In this document: piece after piece, positions 40,507 to 53,136 of the stretch
Position numbering within the stretch: position 1 is the stretch's first letter
Layout of the letters: the number at the start of each line of letters is the position of its first letter
Position numbers and translations under genes: made by a program
Source of the DNA: Urophycis tenuis
Taxonomy: Eukaryota > Chordata > Actinopteri > Gadiformes > Phycidae
DNA: 64,000 nt
Assembly (NCBI GenBank): GCA_036785325.1
Contig: JAXIVH010000037.1
Span: 2,970,689-3,034,688 of the forward strand
Direction of reading: 5' to 3'
The notes under the pieces: generated by a model
The model's input: only the letters and a program-made list of their open reading frames with translations
Databases searched by the model: none
What the model was told of the DNA's origin: nothing

Positions 40507-40745
40507 GCGCATATATAGACACACACACACGCATATATACACACACATATATATATATATACTTAAACATAGCTGACCCTTTTTTTCCCCCTTCTCGGGG
40601 ATTATGCTCCCAGTTTTGATCTCGGACGTCTGGTCACTTGTAGCATATAATAATATTCTATTACTGTTGAGCCAACTATGAATAATAAAACAGGCCAAAA
40701 CATGTGTCCTTCATCATAGCTACACGTATTACAAAAAAAACGTGT
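39748..40745 (+). repeat. Composite unit U4 with spacer
   Basis: This is a complete unit: AT-rich lead, coding segments, long CA/CG tract (about 40,459-40,510), TA tract, and a spacer ending at ACGTGTGAATTG where satellite resumes. Its microsatellite junction (CGCATATATACACAC) is the undisturbed version of the site hit by the BEL/Pao element in U1. Confidence 0.9.
39944..40447 (+). pseudogene. Gene fragment U4
   Basis: Both segments are present, with the same TAA after the proline-rich part. In the second segment HAHL replaces HAHR, and SQRYGIMPFQ replaces SQRCGIMPFQ, so a cysteine conserved in the other copies is lost. The donor GTAAGT follows. Confidence 0.6.
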
Positions 40746-43077
40746 GAATTGAAAAGTTGAAGGTATGTTTTTAGCTGCTGGGTAGACTTCAGTCAACCTG
40801 ACGCAGTTTTGTCTGTGAGCAACCCAATTGCTCGGGGATGGGCTCATTTTAAGCGGGGAAATGTAAGCTTTCCACCGGCGTATGGCAAGACTATATTGAC
40901 TCATGGGTCGTTGAAATACTAAGCTAATTAATTTGTGATCTGTAAGGAAAGATTGATGTTAATTGAAACGTTGAAGGTATGTTTTTAGCTGCTGGGTAGA
41001 CTTCAGTCAACCTGACGCAGTTTAGTCTGTGAGCAACCAGACTGCTCGCGGATGGGCTCATTTTAAGCGGGGAAATCTAAGGTTCCCAACGGCGTATGGC
41101 AAGACTATATTGACTCATTGGTCGTTGAAATACTAAGCTAATTAATTTGTGATCTGTAAGGAAAGATTGATGTTAATTGAAACGTTTAAGGTATGTTTTT
41201 AGCTGCTGGGTAGACTTCATTCAACCTGACGCAGTTTAGTCTGTGATCAACCAGACTGCTCGCGGATGGGCTCATTATAAGCGGGGAAATCTAAGCTTTC
41301 CAATGGTGTATGGCAAGACTATATTCACCAAAGGGTCGTTGAAATACTAAGCTAATTAATTTGTGTTCTGTAAGGAAAGATTGATGTTAATTGAAACGTT
41401 TAAGGTATGTTTTTAGCTGCTGGGTAGACTTCATTCAACCTGACGCAGTTTAGTCTGTGATCAACCAGACTGCTCGCGGATGGGCTCATTTTAAGCGGGG
41501 AAATCTAAGCTTTCCAACAGCGTATGGCAAGACTATATTGACTCATGGGTCGTTGAAATACTAAGCTAATTAATTTGTGATCTGTAAGGAAAGATTGATG
41601 TTAATTGAAACGTTGAAGGTATGTTTTTAGCTGCTGGGTAGACTTCAGTCAACCTGACGCAGTTTTGTCTTTGAGCAACTAAATTGATCAGAGATGGGCT
41701 CATTTTAAGCGGGGAAATCTAAGCTTTCCAACGACGTATGGCAAGACTATATTGACTCATGGGTCGTTGAAATACTAAGCTAATTAATTTGTGTTCTATA
41801 AGGAAAGATTGATGTTAATTGAAACGTTGAAGGTATGTTTTTAGCTGCTGGGTAGACTTCAGTCAACCTGACGCAGTTTAGTCTGTGAGCAACCAAATTG
41901 CTCGGGGATGGGCTCATTATAAGCGGGGAAATCTAAGCTTTCCAACGGTGTATGGCAAGACTATATTGACTCATGGGTCGTTGAAATACTAAGCTAATTA
42001 ATTTGTGTTCTGTAAGGAAAGATTGATGTTAATTGAAACGTTGAAGGTATGTTTTTAGCTGCTGGGTAGACTTCAGTCAACCTGACGCAGTTTAGTCTGT
42101 GAGCAACCAAATTGCTCGGGGATGGGCTCATTATAAGCGGGGAAATCTAAGCTTTCCAATGGTGTATGGCAAGACTATATTCACCAAAGGGTCGTTGAAA
42201 TACTAAGCTAATTAATTTGTGTTCTGTAAGGAAAGATTGATGTTAATTGAAACGTTTAAGGTATGTTTTTAGCTGCTGGGTAGACTTCAGTCAACCTGAC
42301 GCAGTTTAGTCTGTGATCAACCAGACTGCTGGCGGATGGGCTCATTTTAAGCGGGGAAATCTAAGCTTTTCAACGGCGTATGGCAAGACTATATTCACCA
42401 AAGGGCCGTTGAAATACTAAGCTAATTGATTTGTGTTCTGTAAGGAAAGATTGATGTTAATTGAAACGTTAAAGGTATGTTTTTAGCTGCTGGGTAGACT
42501 TCATTCAACCTGACGCAGTTTAGTCTGTGATCAACCAGACTGCTCGCGGATGGGCTCATTTTAAGCGGGGAAATCTAAGCTTTCCAACAGCGTATGGCAA
42601 GACTATATTGACTCATGGGTCGTTGAAATACTAAGCTAATTAATTTGTGATCTGTAAGGAAAGATTGATGTTAATTGAAACGTTGAAGGTATGTTTTTAG
42701 CTGCTGGGTAGACTTCAGTCAACCTGACGCAGTTTAGTCTGTGATCAACCAAATTGCTCGGGGATGGGCTCATTTTAAGCGGGGAAATCTAACCTTTCCA
42801 ACAGCATATGGCAAGACTATATTCACCAAAGGGTCGTTGAAATACTAAGCTGATTAATTTGTGATCTGTAAGGAAAGATTGATGTTAATTGAAACGTTGA
42901 AGGTATGTTTTTAGCTGCTGGGTAGACTTCAGTCAACCTGACGCAGTTTTGTCTTTGAGCAACTAAATTGATCAGAGATGGGCTCATTTTAAGCGGGGAA
43001 ATCTAAGCTTTCCAACGACGTATGGCATGACTATATTTGCCCACGGGTCGTCGAAATAATAAGCTGATTCATGTGTC
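40746..43077 (+). repeat. Satellite array A4, about 11 monomers
   Basis: These are 214-bp monomers with mixed variants: GTTTAAGG, GTTGAAGG or GTTAAAGG at the donor-like site, and ATTATAAGC or ATTTTAAGC. The array ends in the diverged terminal monomer (GACGTATGGCATGAC). Confidence 0.95.
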
Positions 43078-44073
43078 TTCTGTTGGCTGTGGAAAGAAAA
43101 TAGCACACAAGTCCTACCAAGTCAACTTTATTGTCAGTGATAAACATTAATAAATAAACAGTATGGACATTGTATAAACAGTTGTATAAAAAGTGTAAAC
43201 AGTATGAACAGTGTTCTTATAAAAGATATCAATATCAATACTGATCACGTGTGTATTTTATATTTCCAGATTATTTGTTGATGAGCCAGAGCCTGTGACT
43301 CCTACCAACCGGCCCGTTCAGCCCACTGCGTTGTCGTCCTCCACCCGGCCGAAGCCTCCTGCGCCCACCCGCCTCCAGCCGAGGCCTCCTGCTGCGTCAG
43401 CCTGTGGCCCGCCCGCCCCCTGTGTCGGCAGCACCCATACCGCTGGTCCTCCCCGCACAGCCACAGGCCCCCACCGTCCTGCTTCGTGGGCCATCCTGCA
43501 GCTGTCTCTGCAGTCATCGTGTGTCAAAACCATTCAAACTTGTATATGGTTACATTTCAAAATGACACCAGTATATGAGATTAGATTCAACTTTATAAAT
43601 GAGGACCTTGCAATAGGTTGTGTGTTACAGGACCCCCCTGGCATACAGCTGTATGTCTCGGTGAAGGTGGTTGTGAAGAACGGCATCCGGCTGAACAAGT
43701 ACAAGTGCCGGCAAGGCAGCAACTCTCTCGAGGGGTTGCACGCCCACCGGGTTAACGCCGTCCCTTCACAGCGATGTGGGATCATGCCGTTCCAAGTAAG
43801 TGATTAAAACACACACACACACGCGCACGCGCGCGCATATATACACACACACACACGCATATATACACACACATATATATATATATATACTTAAACATAG
43901 CTGACCCTTTTTTTCCCCCTTCTCGGGGATTATGCTCCCAGTTTTGATCTTGGACGTCTGGTCACTTGTAGCATATAATAATATTCTATTACTGTTAAGC
44001 CAACTATGAATAATAAAACAGGCCAAAACATGTGTCCTTTATCATAGCTACACGTATTACAAAAAAAAACGCG
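43078..44073 (+). repeat. Composite unit U5 with spacer
   Basis: This complete unit has a CA/CG tract with CGCGCACGCGCGCGC. It differs from all other units by a 22-bp extra segment near 43,574 and by GTTACA where the others have GTAACA. Confidence 0.9.
43270..43795 (+). pseudogene. Gene fragment U5, only copy with one continuous frame
   Basis: The stop that ends the proline-rich frame in other copies is read through here, because TAA is TTA. A 22-bp insertion (TATGAGATTAGATTCAACTT and two more bases) shifts the frame by one. The proline-rich and SLEGLHAH segments therefore form one frame from 43270 to the donor at 43796, joined by the region MTPVYEIRFNFINEDL. Either this is the less decayed form and the others carry a deletion, or two chance changes restored a frame. 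No start codon or upstream exon is evident: the frame has GTG near 43295 but no early ATG. Function unknown. Confidence 0.6.
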
Positions 44074-44484
44074 TGAATTGAAACGTTGAAGGTATGTTTT
44101 TAGCTGCTGGGTAGACTTCAGTTAACCTGACACAGTTTTGTCTGTGAGCAACCAAATTGCTCGCGGATGGGCTCCTTTTGAGCGGGAAAATCTAAGCTTT
44201 CCAACGGCGTATGGCAAGACTATATTGACTCATGGGTCGTTGAAATACTGAGCTAATTAATTTCTGTTCTTTATTGAAAGATTGATCTTAATTGAAACGT
44301 TGAAGGTCTGTTTTAGCTGCTGGGTAGACTTCAGTCAACCTGACGCAGTTTTGTCTCTGATCAACCAAATTGGTCGGGGATGGGCTCATTTTAAGCGGGG
44401 ATATCTAAGCTTTCCAACAGCGTATGGCTAGACTATATTGACTCATGGGTCGTTGAAATACTAAGCTAATTAATTTGTGTTCTA
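44074..44484 (+). repeat. Satellite array A5, about 2 monomers
   Basis: This very short array ends in mid-monomer at TTTGTGTTCT, where the sequence jumps into the middle of a unit. Confidence 0.93.
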
Positions 44485-44818
44485 CAGGCCCCCTCTGTCC
44501 TGCTTCGTGGGCCATCCTGCAGCTGTCTCTGCAGTCATCGTGTGTCAAAACCATTCAAACTTGTATATGGTAACATTTCAAAATGACACCAGCATAAATG
44601 AGGACCTTGCAATAGGTTGTGTGTTACAGGACCCCCCTGGCATACAGCTGTATGTCTCTGTGAAGGTGGTTGTGAAGAACGGCATCCGGCTGAACAAGTA
44701 CAAGTGCCGGCGAGGCAGCAACTCTCTCGAGGGGTTGCACGCCCACCTGGTTAACGCCATCCCTTCACAGCGATGTGGGATCATGCCGTTCCAAGTAAGT
44801 GATTAAAACACACACACA

Positions 44819-44853
<35 letters not shown>

Positions 44854-45091
44854 GCGCATATATACACACACACACACGCATATATACACACACATATATA
44901 TATATATACTTAAACATAGCTGACCCTTTTTTTCCCCCTTCTCGGGGATTATGCTCCCAGTTTTGATCTCTGACGTCTGGTCACTTATAGCATATAATAA
45001 TATTCTATTACTGTTAAGCCAACTATGAATAATAAAACAGGCCAAAACATGTGTCCTTTATCATAGCTACACGTATACAAAAAAAAACGCG
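44485..45091 (+). repeat. Composite unit U6, 5'-truncated, with spacer
   Basis: The unit begins abruptly at ACAGGCCCCCTCTGTCC, near the end of the proline-rich segment, so the AT-rich lead and most of the proline-rich part are missing. The rest (second segment, microsatellite, spacer) is normal. Confidence 0.9.
44486..44794 (+). pseudogene. Gene fragment U6
   Basis: Only the second frame is complete: SNLYMVTFQNDTSINEDL, GCVLQDPPGIQLYV, KCRRGSNSLEGLHAHL, then MPFQ and the donor GTAAGT at 44795. HAHL is shared with U4, so U4 and U6 are close relatives, but U6 keeps the cysteine that U4 has lost. Confidence 0.6.
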
Positions 45092-48000
45092 TGAATTGAA
45101 ACGTTGAAGGTATGTTTTTAGCTGCTGGGTAGACTTCAGTCAACCTGACGCAGTTTTGTCTGTGAGCAACCAGACTGCTCGCGGATGGGCTCATTTTAAG
45201 CGGGGAAATCTAAGCTTTCCAACGGCGTATGGCAAGACTATATTGACTCATTGGTCGTTGAAATACTAAGCTAATTAATTTGTGATCTGTAAGGAAAGAT
45301 TGATGTTAATTGAAACGTTGAAGGTATGTTTTTAGCTGCTGGGTAGACTTCAGTCAACCTGACGCAGTTTTTTCTCTGAGCAACCAAATCGCTCGGGGAT
45401 GGGCTCATTTTAAGCGGGGAAATCTAAGCTTTCTAACGGCGTATGGCAAGACTATATTGACTCATGGGTCATTGAAATACTAAGCTAATTAATTTGTGAT
45501 CTGTAAGGAAAGATTGATGTTAATTGAAACGTTGAAGGTATGTTTTTAGCTGCTGGGTAGACTTCAGTCAACCTGACGCAGTTTTGTCTCTGAGCAACCA
45601 AATCGCTCGGGGATGGGCTCATTTTAAGCGGGGAAATCTAAGCTTTCCAACGGCGTATGGCAAGACTATATTGACTCATGGGTCGTTGAAATACTAAGCT
45701 AATTAATTTGTGATCTGTAAGGAAAGATTGATGTTAATTGAAACGTTGAAGGTATGTTTTTAGCTGCTGGGTAGACTTCAGTCAACCTGACGCAGTTTTG
45801 TCTGTGAGCAACCAGACTGCTCGCGGATGGGCTCATTTTAAGCGGGGAAATCTAAGCTTTCCAACGGCGTATGGAAAGACTATATTGACTCATTGGTCGT
45901 TGAAATACTAAGCTAATTAATTTGTGATCTGTAAGGAAAGATTGATGTTAATTGAAACGTTGAAGGTATGTTTTTAGCTGCTGGGTAGACTTCAGTCAAC
46001 CTGACGCAGTTTTGTCTCTGAGCAACCACATTGCTTGGGGATGGGCTCATTTTAAGCGGGGAAATCTAAGCTTTCCAACGGCGTATGGCAAGACTATATT
46101 GACTCATGGGTCGTTGAAATACTAAGATAATTAATTTGTGTTCTGTAAGGAAAGATGGATGTTAATTGAAACGTTGAAGGTATGTTTTTAGCTGCTGGGT
46201 AGACTTCACTCAACCTGACACAGTTTAGTCTGTGATCAACCAGACTGCTCGCGGATGGGCTCATTTTAAGCGGGGAAATCTAAGCTTTCCAACAGCGTAT
46301 GGCAAGACTATATTCACCAAAGGGTCGTTGAAATACTAAGCTAATTAATTTGTGTTCTGTAAGGAAAGATTGATGTTAATTGAAACGTTTAAGGTATGTT
46401 TTTAGCTGCTGGGTAGACTTCAGTCAACCTGACACAGTTTAGTCTGTGATCAACCAGACTGCTGGCGGATGGGCTCATTTTAAGCGGGGAAATCTAAGCT
46501 TTTCAACGGCGTATGGCAAGACTATATTCACCAAAGGGCCGTTGAAATACTAAGCTAATTAATTTGTGTTCTGTAAGGAAAGATTGATGTTAATTGAAAC
46601 GTTAAACGTATGTTTTTAGCTGCTGGGTATACTTCATTCAACCTGACGCAGTTTAGTCTGTGATCAACCAGACTGCTCGCGGATGGGCTCATTTTAAGCG
46701 GGGAAATCTAAGCTTTCCAACGGCGTATGGCAAGACTATATTGACTCATGAGTTGTTGAAATACTAAGCTAATTAATTTTTGTTCTTTATTGAAAGATTG
46801 ATCTTAATTGAAACGTTGAAGGTATGTTTTTAGCTGCTGGGTAGACTTCAGCCACCCTGACGCAGTTTTGTCTCTGAGCAACCAAATCGCTCGGCGATGG
46901 GCTCATTTTAAGCAGGGAAATCTAAGCTTTCCAACGGCGTATGGCAAGACTATATTGACTCATGGGTCGTTGAAATACTAAGCTAATTAATTTGTGATCT
47001 GTAAGGAAAGATTGATGTTAATTGAAACGTTGAAGGTATGTTTTTAGCTGCTGGGTAGACTTCACTCAACCTGACACAGTTTGGTCTGTGAGCAACCAAA
47101 TTGCTCAGGGATGGGCTCATTATAAGCGGGGAAATCTAAGCTTTCCAACGGTGTATGGCAAGACTATATTAACCGAAGGATCGTTGAAATACTAAGCTAA
47201 TTAATTTGTGTTCTGTAAGGAAAGATTGATGTTAATTGAAACGTTTAAGGTATGTTTTTAGCTGCTGGGTAGACTTCAGTCAACCTGACGCAGTTTAGTC
47301 TGTGATCAACCAGACTGCTGGAGGATGGGCTCATTTTAAGCGGGGACATCTAAGCTTTTCAACAGCGTATGGCAAGACTATATTCACCAAAGGGCCGTTG
47401 AAATACTAAGCTAATTAATTTGTGTTCTGTAAGGAAAGATTGATGTTAATTGAAACGTTAAAGGTATGTTTTTAGCTGCTGGGTAGACTTCATTCAACCT
47501 GACGCAGTTTAGTCTGTGATCAACCAGACTGCTCGCGGATGGGCTCATTTTAGGCGGGGAAATCTAAGCTTTTCAACGGCGTATGGCAAGACTATATTCA
47601 CTAAAGGGCCGTTGAAATACTAAGCTAATTAATTTGTGTTCTGTAAGGAAAGATTGATGTTAATTGAAACGTTAAAGGTATGTTTTTAGCTGCTGGGTAG
47701 ACTTCATTCAACCTGACGCAGTTTAGTCTGTGATCAACCAGACTGCTCGCGGATGGGCTCATTTTAAGCAGGGAAATCTAAGCTTTCCAACGGCGTATGG
47801 CAAGACTATATTGACTAAAGGGCCGTTGAAATACTAAGCTAATTAATTTGTGTTCTGTAAGGAAAGATTGATGTTAATTGAAACGTTAAAGGTATGTTTT
47901 TAGCTGCTGGGTAGACTTCATTCAACCTGACGCAGTTTAGTCTGTGATCAACCAGACTGCTCGCGGATGGGCTCATTTTAAGCAGGGAAATCTAAGCTTT

Positions 48001-51000
48001 CCAACGGCGTATGGCAAGACTATATTGACTCATGGGTCGTTGAAATACTAAGCTAATTAATTTGTGTTCTGTAAGGAAAGATTGATGTTAATTGAAACGT
48101 TGAAGGTATGTTTTTAGCTGCTGGGTAGACTTCAGTCAACCTGACGCAGTTTAGTCTTTGAGCAACCAAATTGCTCGGGGATGGGCTCATTATAAGCGGG
48201 GAAATCTAAGCTTTCCAACGGCGTATGGCAAGACTATATTCACCAAAGGGTCGTTGAAATACTAAGCTAATTAAATTGTGTTCTGTAAGGAAAGATTGAT
48301 GTTAATTGAAACGTTTAAGGTATGTTTTTAGCTGCTGGGTAGACTTCAGTCAACCTGACGCAGTTTAGTCTGTGATCAACCAGACTGCTGGCGGATGGGC
48401 TCATTTTAAGCGGGGACATCTAAGCTTTCCAACGGCGTATGGCAATACTATATTGACTCATGGGTCGTTGAAATACTAAGCTAATTAAATTGTGTTCTGT
48501 AAGGAAAGATTGATGTTAATTGAAACGTTGAAGGTATGTTTTTAGCTGCTGGGTAGACTTCAGTCAACCTGACGCAGTTTAGTCTGTGATCAACCAGACT
48601 GCTCGCGGATGGGCTAATTTTAAGCGGGGAAATCTAAGCTTTCCAACGGCGTATGGCAAGACTATATTCACTAAAGGGTCGTTGAAATACTAAGCTAATT
48701 AATTTGTGTTCTGTAAGGAAAGATTGATGTTAATTGAAACGTTGAAGGTATGTTTTTAGCTGCTGGGTAGACTTCACTCAACCTGACACAGTTTGGTCTG
48801 TGAGCAACCAAATTGCTCGGGGATGGGCTCATTATAAGCGGGGAAATCTAAGCTTTCCAACGGTGTATGGCAAGACTATATTAACCGAAGGATCGTTGAA
48901 ATACTAAGCTAATTAATTTGTGTTCTGTAAGGAAAGATTGATGTTAATTGAAACGTTTAAGGTATGTTTTTAGCTGCTGGGTAGACTTCAGTCAACCTGA
49001 CGCAGTTTAGTCTGTGATCAACCAGACTGCTGGCGGATGGGCTCATTTTAAGCGGGGAAATCTAAGCTTTTCAACGGTGTATGGCAAGACTATATTCACC
49101 AAAGGGCCGTTGAAATACTAAGCTAATTAATTTGTGTTCTGTAAGGAAAGATTGATGTTAATTGAAACGTTAAAGGTATGTTTTTAGCTGCTGGGTAGAC
49201 TTCATTCAACCTGACGCAGTTTAGTCTGTGATCAACCAGACTGCTCGCGGATGGGCTCATTTTAAGCGGAGAAATCTAAGCTTTCCAAAGGCGTATGGCA
49301 AGACTATATTGACTCATGGGTCGTTGAAATACTAAGCTAATTAATTTGTGTTCTGTAAGGAAAGATTGATGTTAATTGAAACGTTTAAGGTATGTTTTTA
49401 GCTGCTGGGTAGACTTCAGTCAACCTAACACAGTTTAGTCTGTGATCAACCAGACTGCTGGCGGATGGGCTCATTTTAAGCGGGGAAATCTAAGCTTTCC
49501 AACGGCGTATGGCAAGACTATATTCACCAAAGGGTCGTTGAAATACTAAGCTAATTAATTTGTGTTCTGTAAGGAAAGATTGATGTTAATTGAAACGTTT
49601 AAGGTATGTTTTTAGCTGCTGGGTAGGCTTCAGTCAACCTGACGCAGTTTAGTCTGTGATCAACCAGACTGCTGGCGGATGGGCTCATTTTAAGCGGGGA
49701 CATCTAAGCTTTCCAACGGCGTATGGCAAGACTATATTGACTCATGGGTCGTTGAAATACTAAGCTAATTAAATTGTGTTCTGTAAGGAAAGATTGATGT
49801 TAATTGAAACGTTGAAGGTATGTTTTTAGCTGCTCGGTAGACTTCAGTCAACCTGACGCAGTTTAGTCTGTGATCAACCAGACTGCTCGCGGATGGGCTA
49901 ATTTTAAGCGGGGAAATCTAAGCTTTCCAACGGCGTATGGCAAGACTATATTCACTAAAGGGTCGTTGAAATACTAAGCTAATTAATTTGTGTTCTGTAA
50001 GGAAAGATTGATGTTAATTGAAACGTTGAAGGTATGTTTTTAGCTGCTGGGTAGACTTCACTCAACCTGACACAGTTTGGTCTGTGAGCAATCAAATTTC
50101 TCGGGGATGGGCTCATTATAAGCGGGGAAATCTAAGCTTTCCAACGGTGTATGGCAAGACTATATTAACCGAAGGATCGTTGAAATACTAAGCTAATTAA
50201 TTTGTGTTATGTAAGGAAAGATTGATGTTAATTGAAACGTTTAAGGTATGTTTTTAGCTGCTGGGTAGACTTCTGTCAACCTGACGCAGTTTAGTCTGTG
50301 ATCAACCAGACTGCTGGCGGATGGGCTCCTTTTAAGCGGGGAAATCTAAGCTTTTCAACGGCGTATGGCAAGACTATATTCACCAAAGGGCCGTTGAAAT
50401 ACTAAGCTAATTAATTTGTGTTCTGTAAGGAAAGATTGATGTTAATTGAAACGTTAAAGGTATGTTTTTAGCTGCTGGGTAGACTTCATTCAACCTGACG
50501 CAGTTTAGTCTGTGATCAACCAGACTGCTCGCGGATGGGCTCATTTTAAGCGGAGAAATCTAAGCTTTCCAACGGCGTATGGCAAGACTATATTGACTCA
50601 TGGGTCGTTGAAATACTAAGCTAATTAAATTGTGTTCTGTAAGGAAAGATTGATGTTAATTGAAACGTTGAAGGTATGTTTTTAGCTGCTCGGTAGACTT
50701 CAGTCAACCTGACGCAGTTTAGTCTGTGATCAACCAGACTGCTCGCGGATGGGCTAATTTTAAGCGGGGAAATCTAAGCTTTCCAACGGCGTATGGCAAG
50801 ACTATATTCACTAAAGGGTCGTTGAAATACTAAGCTAATTAATTTGTGTTCTGTAAGGAAAGATTGATGTTAATTGAAACGTTTAAGGTATGTTTTTAGC
50901 TGCTGGGTAGACTTCAGTCAACCTGACGCAGTTTAGTCTGTGATCAACCAGACTGCTGGCGGATGGGCTCCTTTTAAGCGGGGAAATCTAAGCTTTTTAA

Positions 51001-52130
51001 CGGCGTATGGCAAGACTATATTCACCAAAGGGCCGTTGAAATACTAAGCTAATTAATTTGTGTTCTGTAAGGAAAGATTGATGTTAATTGAAAAGTTAAA
51101 GGTATGTTTTTAGCTGCTGGGTAGACTTCATTCAACCTGACGCAGTTTAGTCTGTGAACAACCAGACTGCTCGCGGATGGGCTCATTTTAAGCGGAGAAA
51201 TCTAAGCTTTCCAACGGCGTATGGCAAGACTATATTGACTCATGGGTCGTTGAAATACTAAGCTAATTAATTTGTGTTCTGTAAGGAAAGATTGATGTTA
51301 ATTGAAACGTTGAAGGTATGTTTTTAGTTGCTGGGTAGACTTCAGTCAACCTGACGCAGTTTAGTCTGTGAGCAACCAAATTGCTCGGGGATGGGCTCAT
51401 TATAAGCGGGGAAATCTAAGCTTTCCAACGGTGTATGGCAAGACTATATTCACCAAAGGGTCGTTGAAATACTAAGCTAATTATTTTGTGTTCTGTAAGG
51501 AAAGATTGATGTTAATTGAAACGTTGAAGGTATGTTTTTAGCTGCTGGGTAGACTTCAGTCAACCTGACACAGTTTAGTCTGTGATAAACCAGACTGCTC
51601 GCGGATGGGCTCATTTTAAGCAGGGAAATCTAAGCTTTCCAACGGCGTATGGCAAGACTATATTGACTCATGGGTCGTTGAAATACTAAGCTAATTAATT
51701 TGTGTTCTGTAAGGAAAGATTGATGTTAATTGAAACGTTGAAGGTATGTTTTTAGCTGCTGGGTAGACTTCAGTCAACCTGACGCAGTTTAGTCTGTGAT
51801 CAACCAGACTGCTCGCGGATGGGCTCATTTTAAGCGGGGAAATCTAAGCTTTCCAACGGCGTATGGCAAGACTATATTCACTAAAGGGTCGTTGAAATAC
51901 TAAGCTAATTAATTTGTGTTCTGTAAGGAAAGATTGATGTTAATTGAAACGTTGAAGGTATGTCTTTAGCTGCTGGGTAGACTCCAGTCAACCTGACGCA
52001 GATTTGTCTGTGAGCAACCAAATTGCTCGGAGATGGGCTCATTTTAAACGGGGAAATCTAAGCTTTCCAACGACGTATGGCATGACTATATTTGCCCACG
52101 GGTCGTCGAAATAATAACCTGATTCATGTG
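45092..52130 (+). repeat. Satellite array A6, about 33 monomers
   Basis: This long block shows higher-order blocks. A monomer with TTCACTCAACCTGACACAG and GTTTGGTCTG recurs at 47061, 48773 and 50057, spaced 8 and 6 monomers. The part from about 46,400 rightwards is duplicated in array A7. Confidence 0.96.
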
Positions 52131-52836
52131 TGTTCTGTTGGCTGTGGAAAGAAAATAGCACACAAGTCACACCAAGTCACCTTTATTGTCAGTGATAAAC
52201 ATTAATAAATAAACAGTATGGACATTGTATAAACAGTTGTATAAAAAGTGTAAACGGTATGAACAGTGTTCTTATAAAAGATATCAATATCAATACTGAT
52301 CACGTGTGTATTTTATATTTCCAGATTATTTGTTGATGAGCCAGAGCCTGTGACTCCCACCACCCGGCCCGTTCAGCCCACTGCGTTGTCGTCCTCCACC
52401 CGGGCGAAGCCTCCTGCGCCCACCCGCCTCCAGCCGAGGCCTCCTGCTGCGTCAGCCTGTGGCCCGCCCGCCCCCTGTGTCGGCAGCACCCATACCGCTG
52501 GTCCTCCCCGCATAGCCACAGGCCCCCTCCGTCCTGCTTCGTGGGCCATCCTGCAGCTGTCTCTGCAGTCATCGTGTGTCAAAACCATTCAAACTTGTAT
52601 ATGGTAACATTTCAAAATGACACCAGTATAAATGAGGACCTTGCAATAGGTTGTGTGTTACATGACCCCCCTGGCATACAGCTGTATGTCTCTGAAGGTG
52701 GTTGTGAAGAACGGCATCCGGCTGAACAAGTACAAGTGCCGGCGAGGCAGCAACTCTCTCGAGGGGTTGCACGCCCACCGGGTTAACGCCGTCCCTTCAC
52801 AGCGATGTGGGATCATGCCGTTCCAAGTGAGTGATT

Positions 52837-52902
<66 letters not shown>

Positions 52903-53136
52903 TATATACACACACACACACGCATATATACACACACATATATATATATATACTTAAACATAGCTGACCCTTTTTTTCCCCCTTCTCGGGGATTATGCTC
53001 CCAGTTTTGATCTCGGACGTCTGGTCACTTGTAGCATATAATAATATTCTATTACTGTTAAGCCAACTATGAATAATAAAACAGGCCAAAACATGTGTCC
53101 TTTATCATAGCTACACGTATTACAAAAAAAACGTGT
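52131..53136 (+). repeat. Composite unit U7 with spacer
   Basis: This complete unit shares with U8 several changes absent from the others: CCACCACCCGG, CGGGCGAAGCC, CGCATAGCC, ACATGACCC for ACAGGACCC, and the donor GTGAGT for GTAAGT. Confidence 0.9.
52325..52826 (+). pseudogene. Gene fragment U7, frameshifted
   Basis: A 2-bp loss (CTCTGAAGG for CTCTGTGAAGG, near 52,693) breaks the second frame between QLYV and VVVKNGIRL. Q before DPPG is changed to H. The fragment is a pseudogene in the strict sense, although the KCRRGSNSLEGLHAHR part and the donor-like site remain. Confidence 0.75.
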
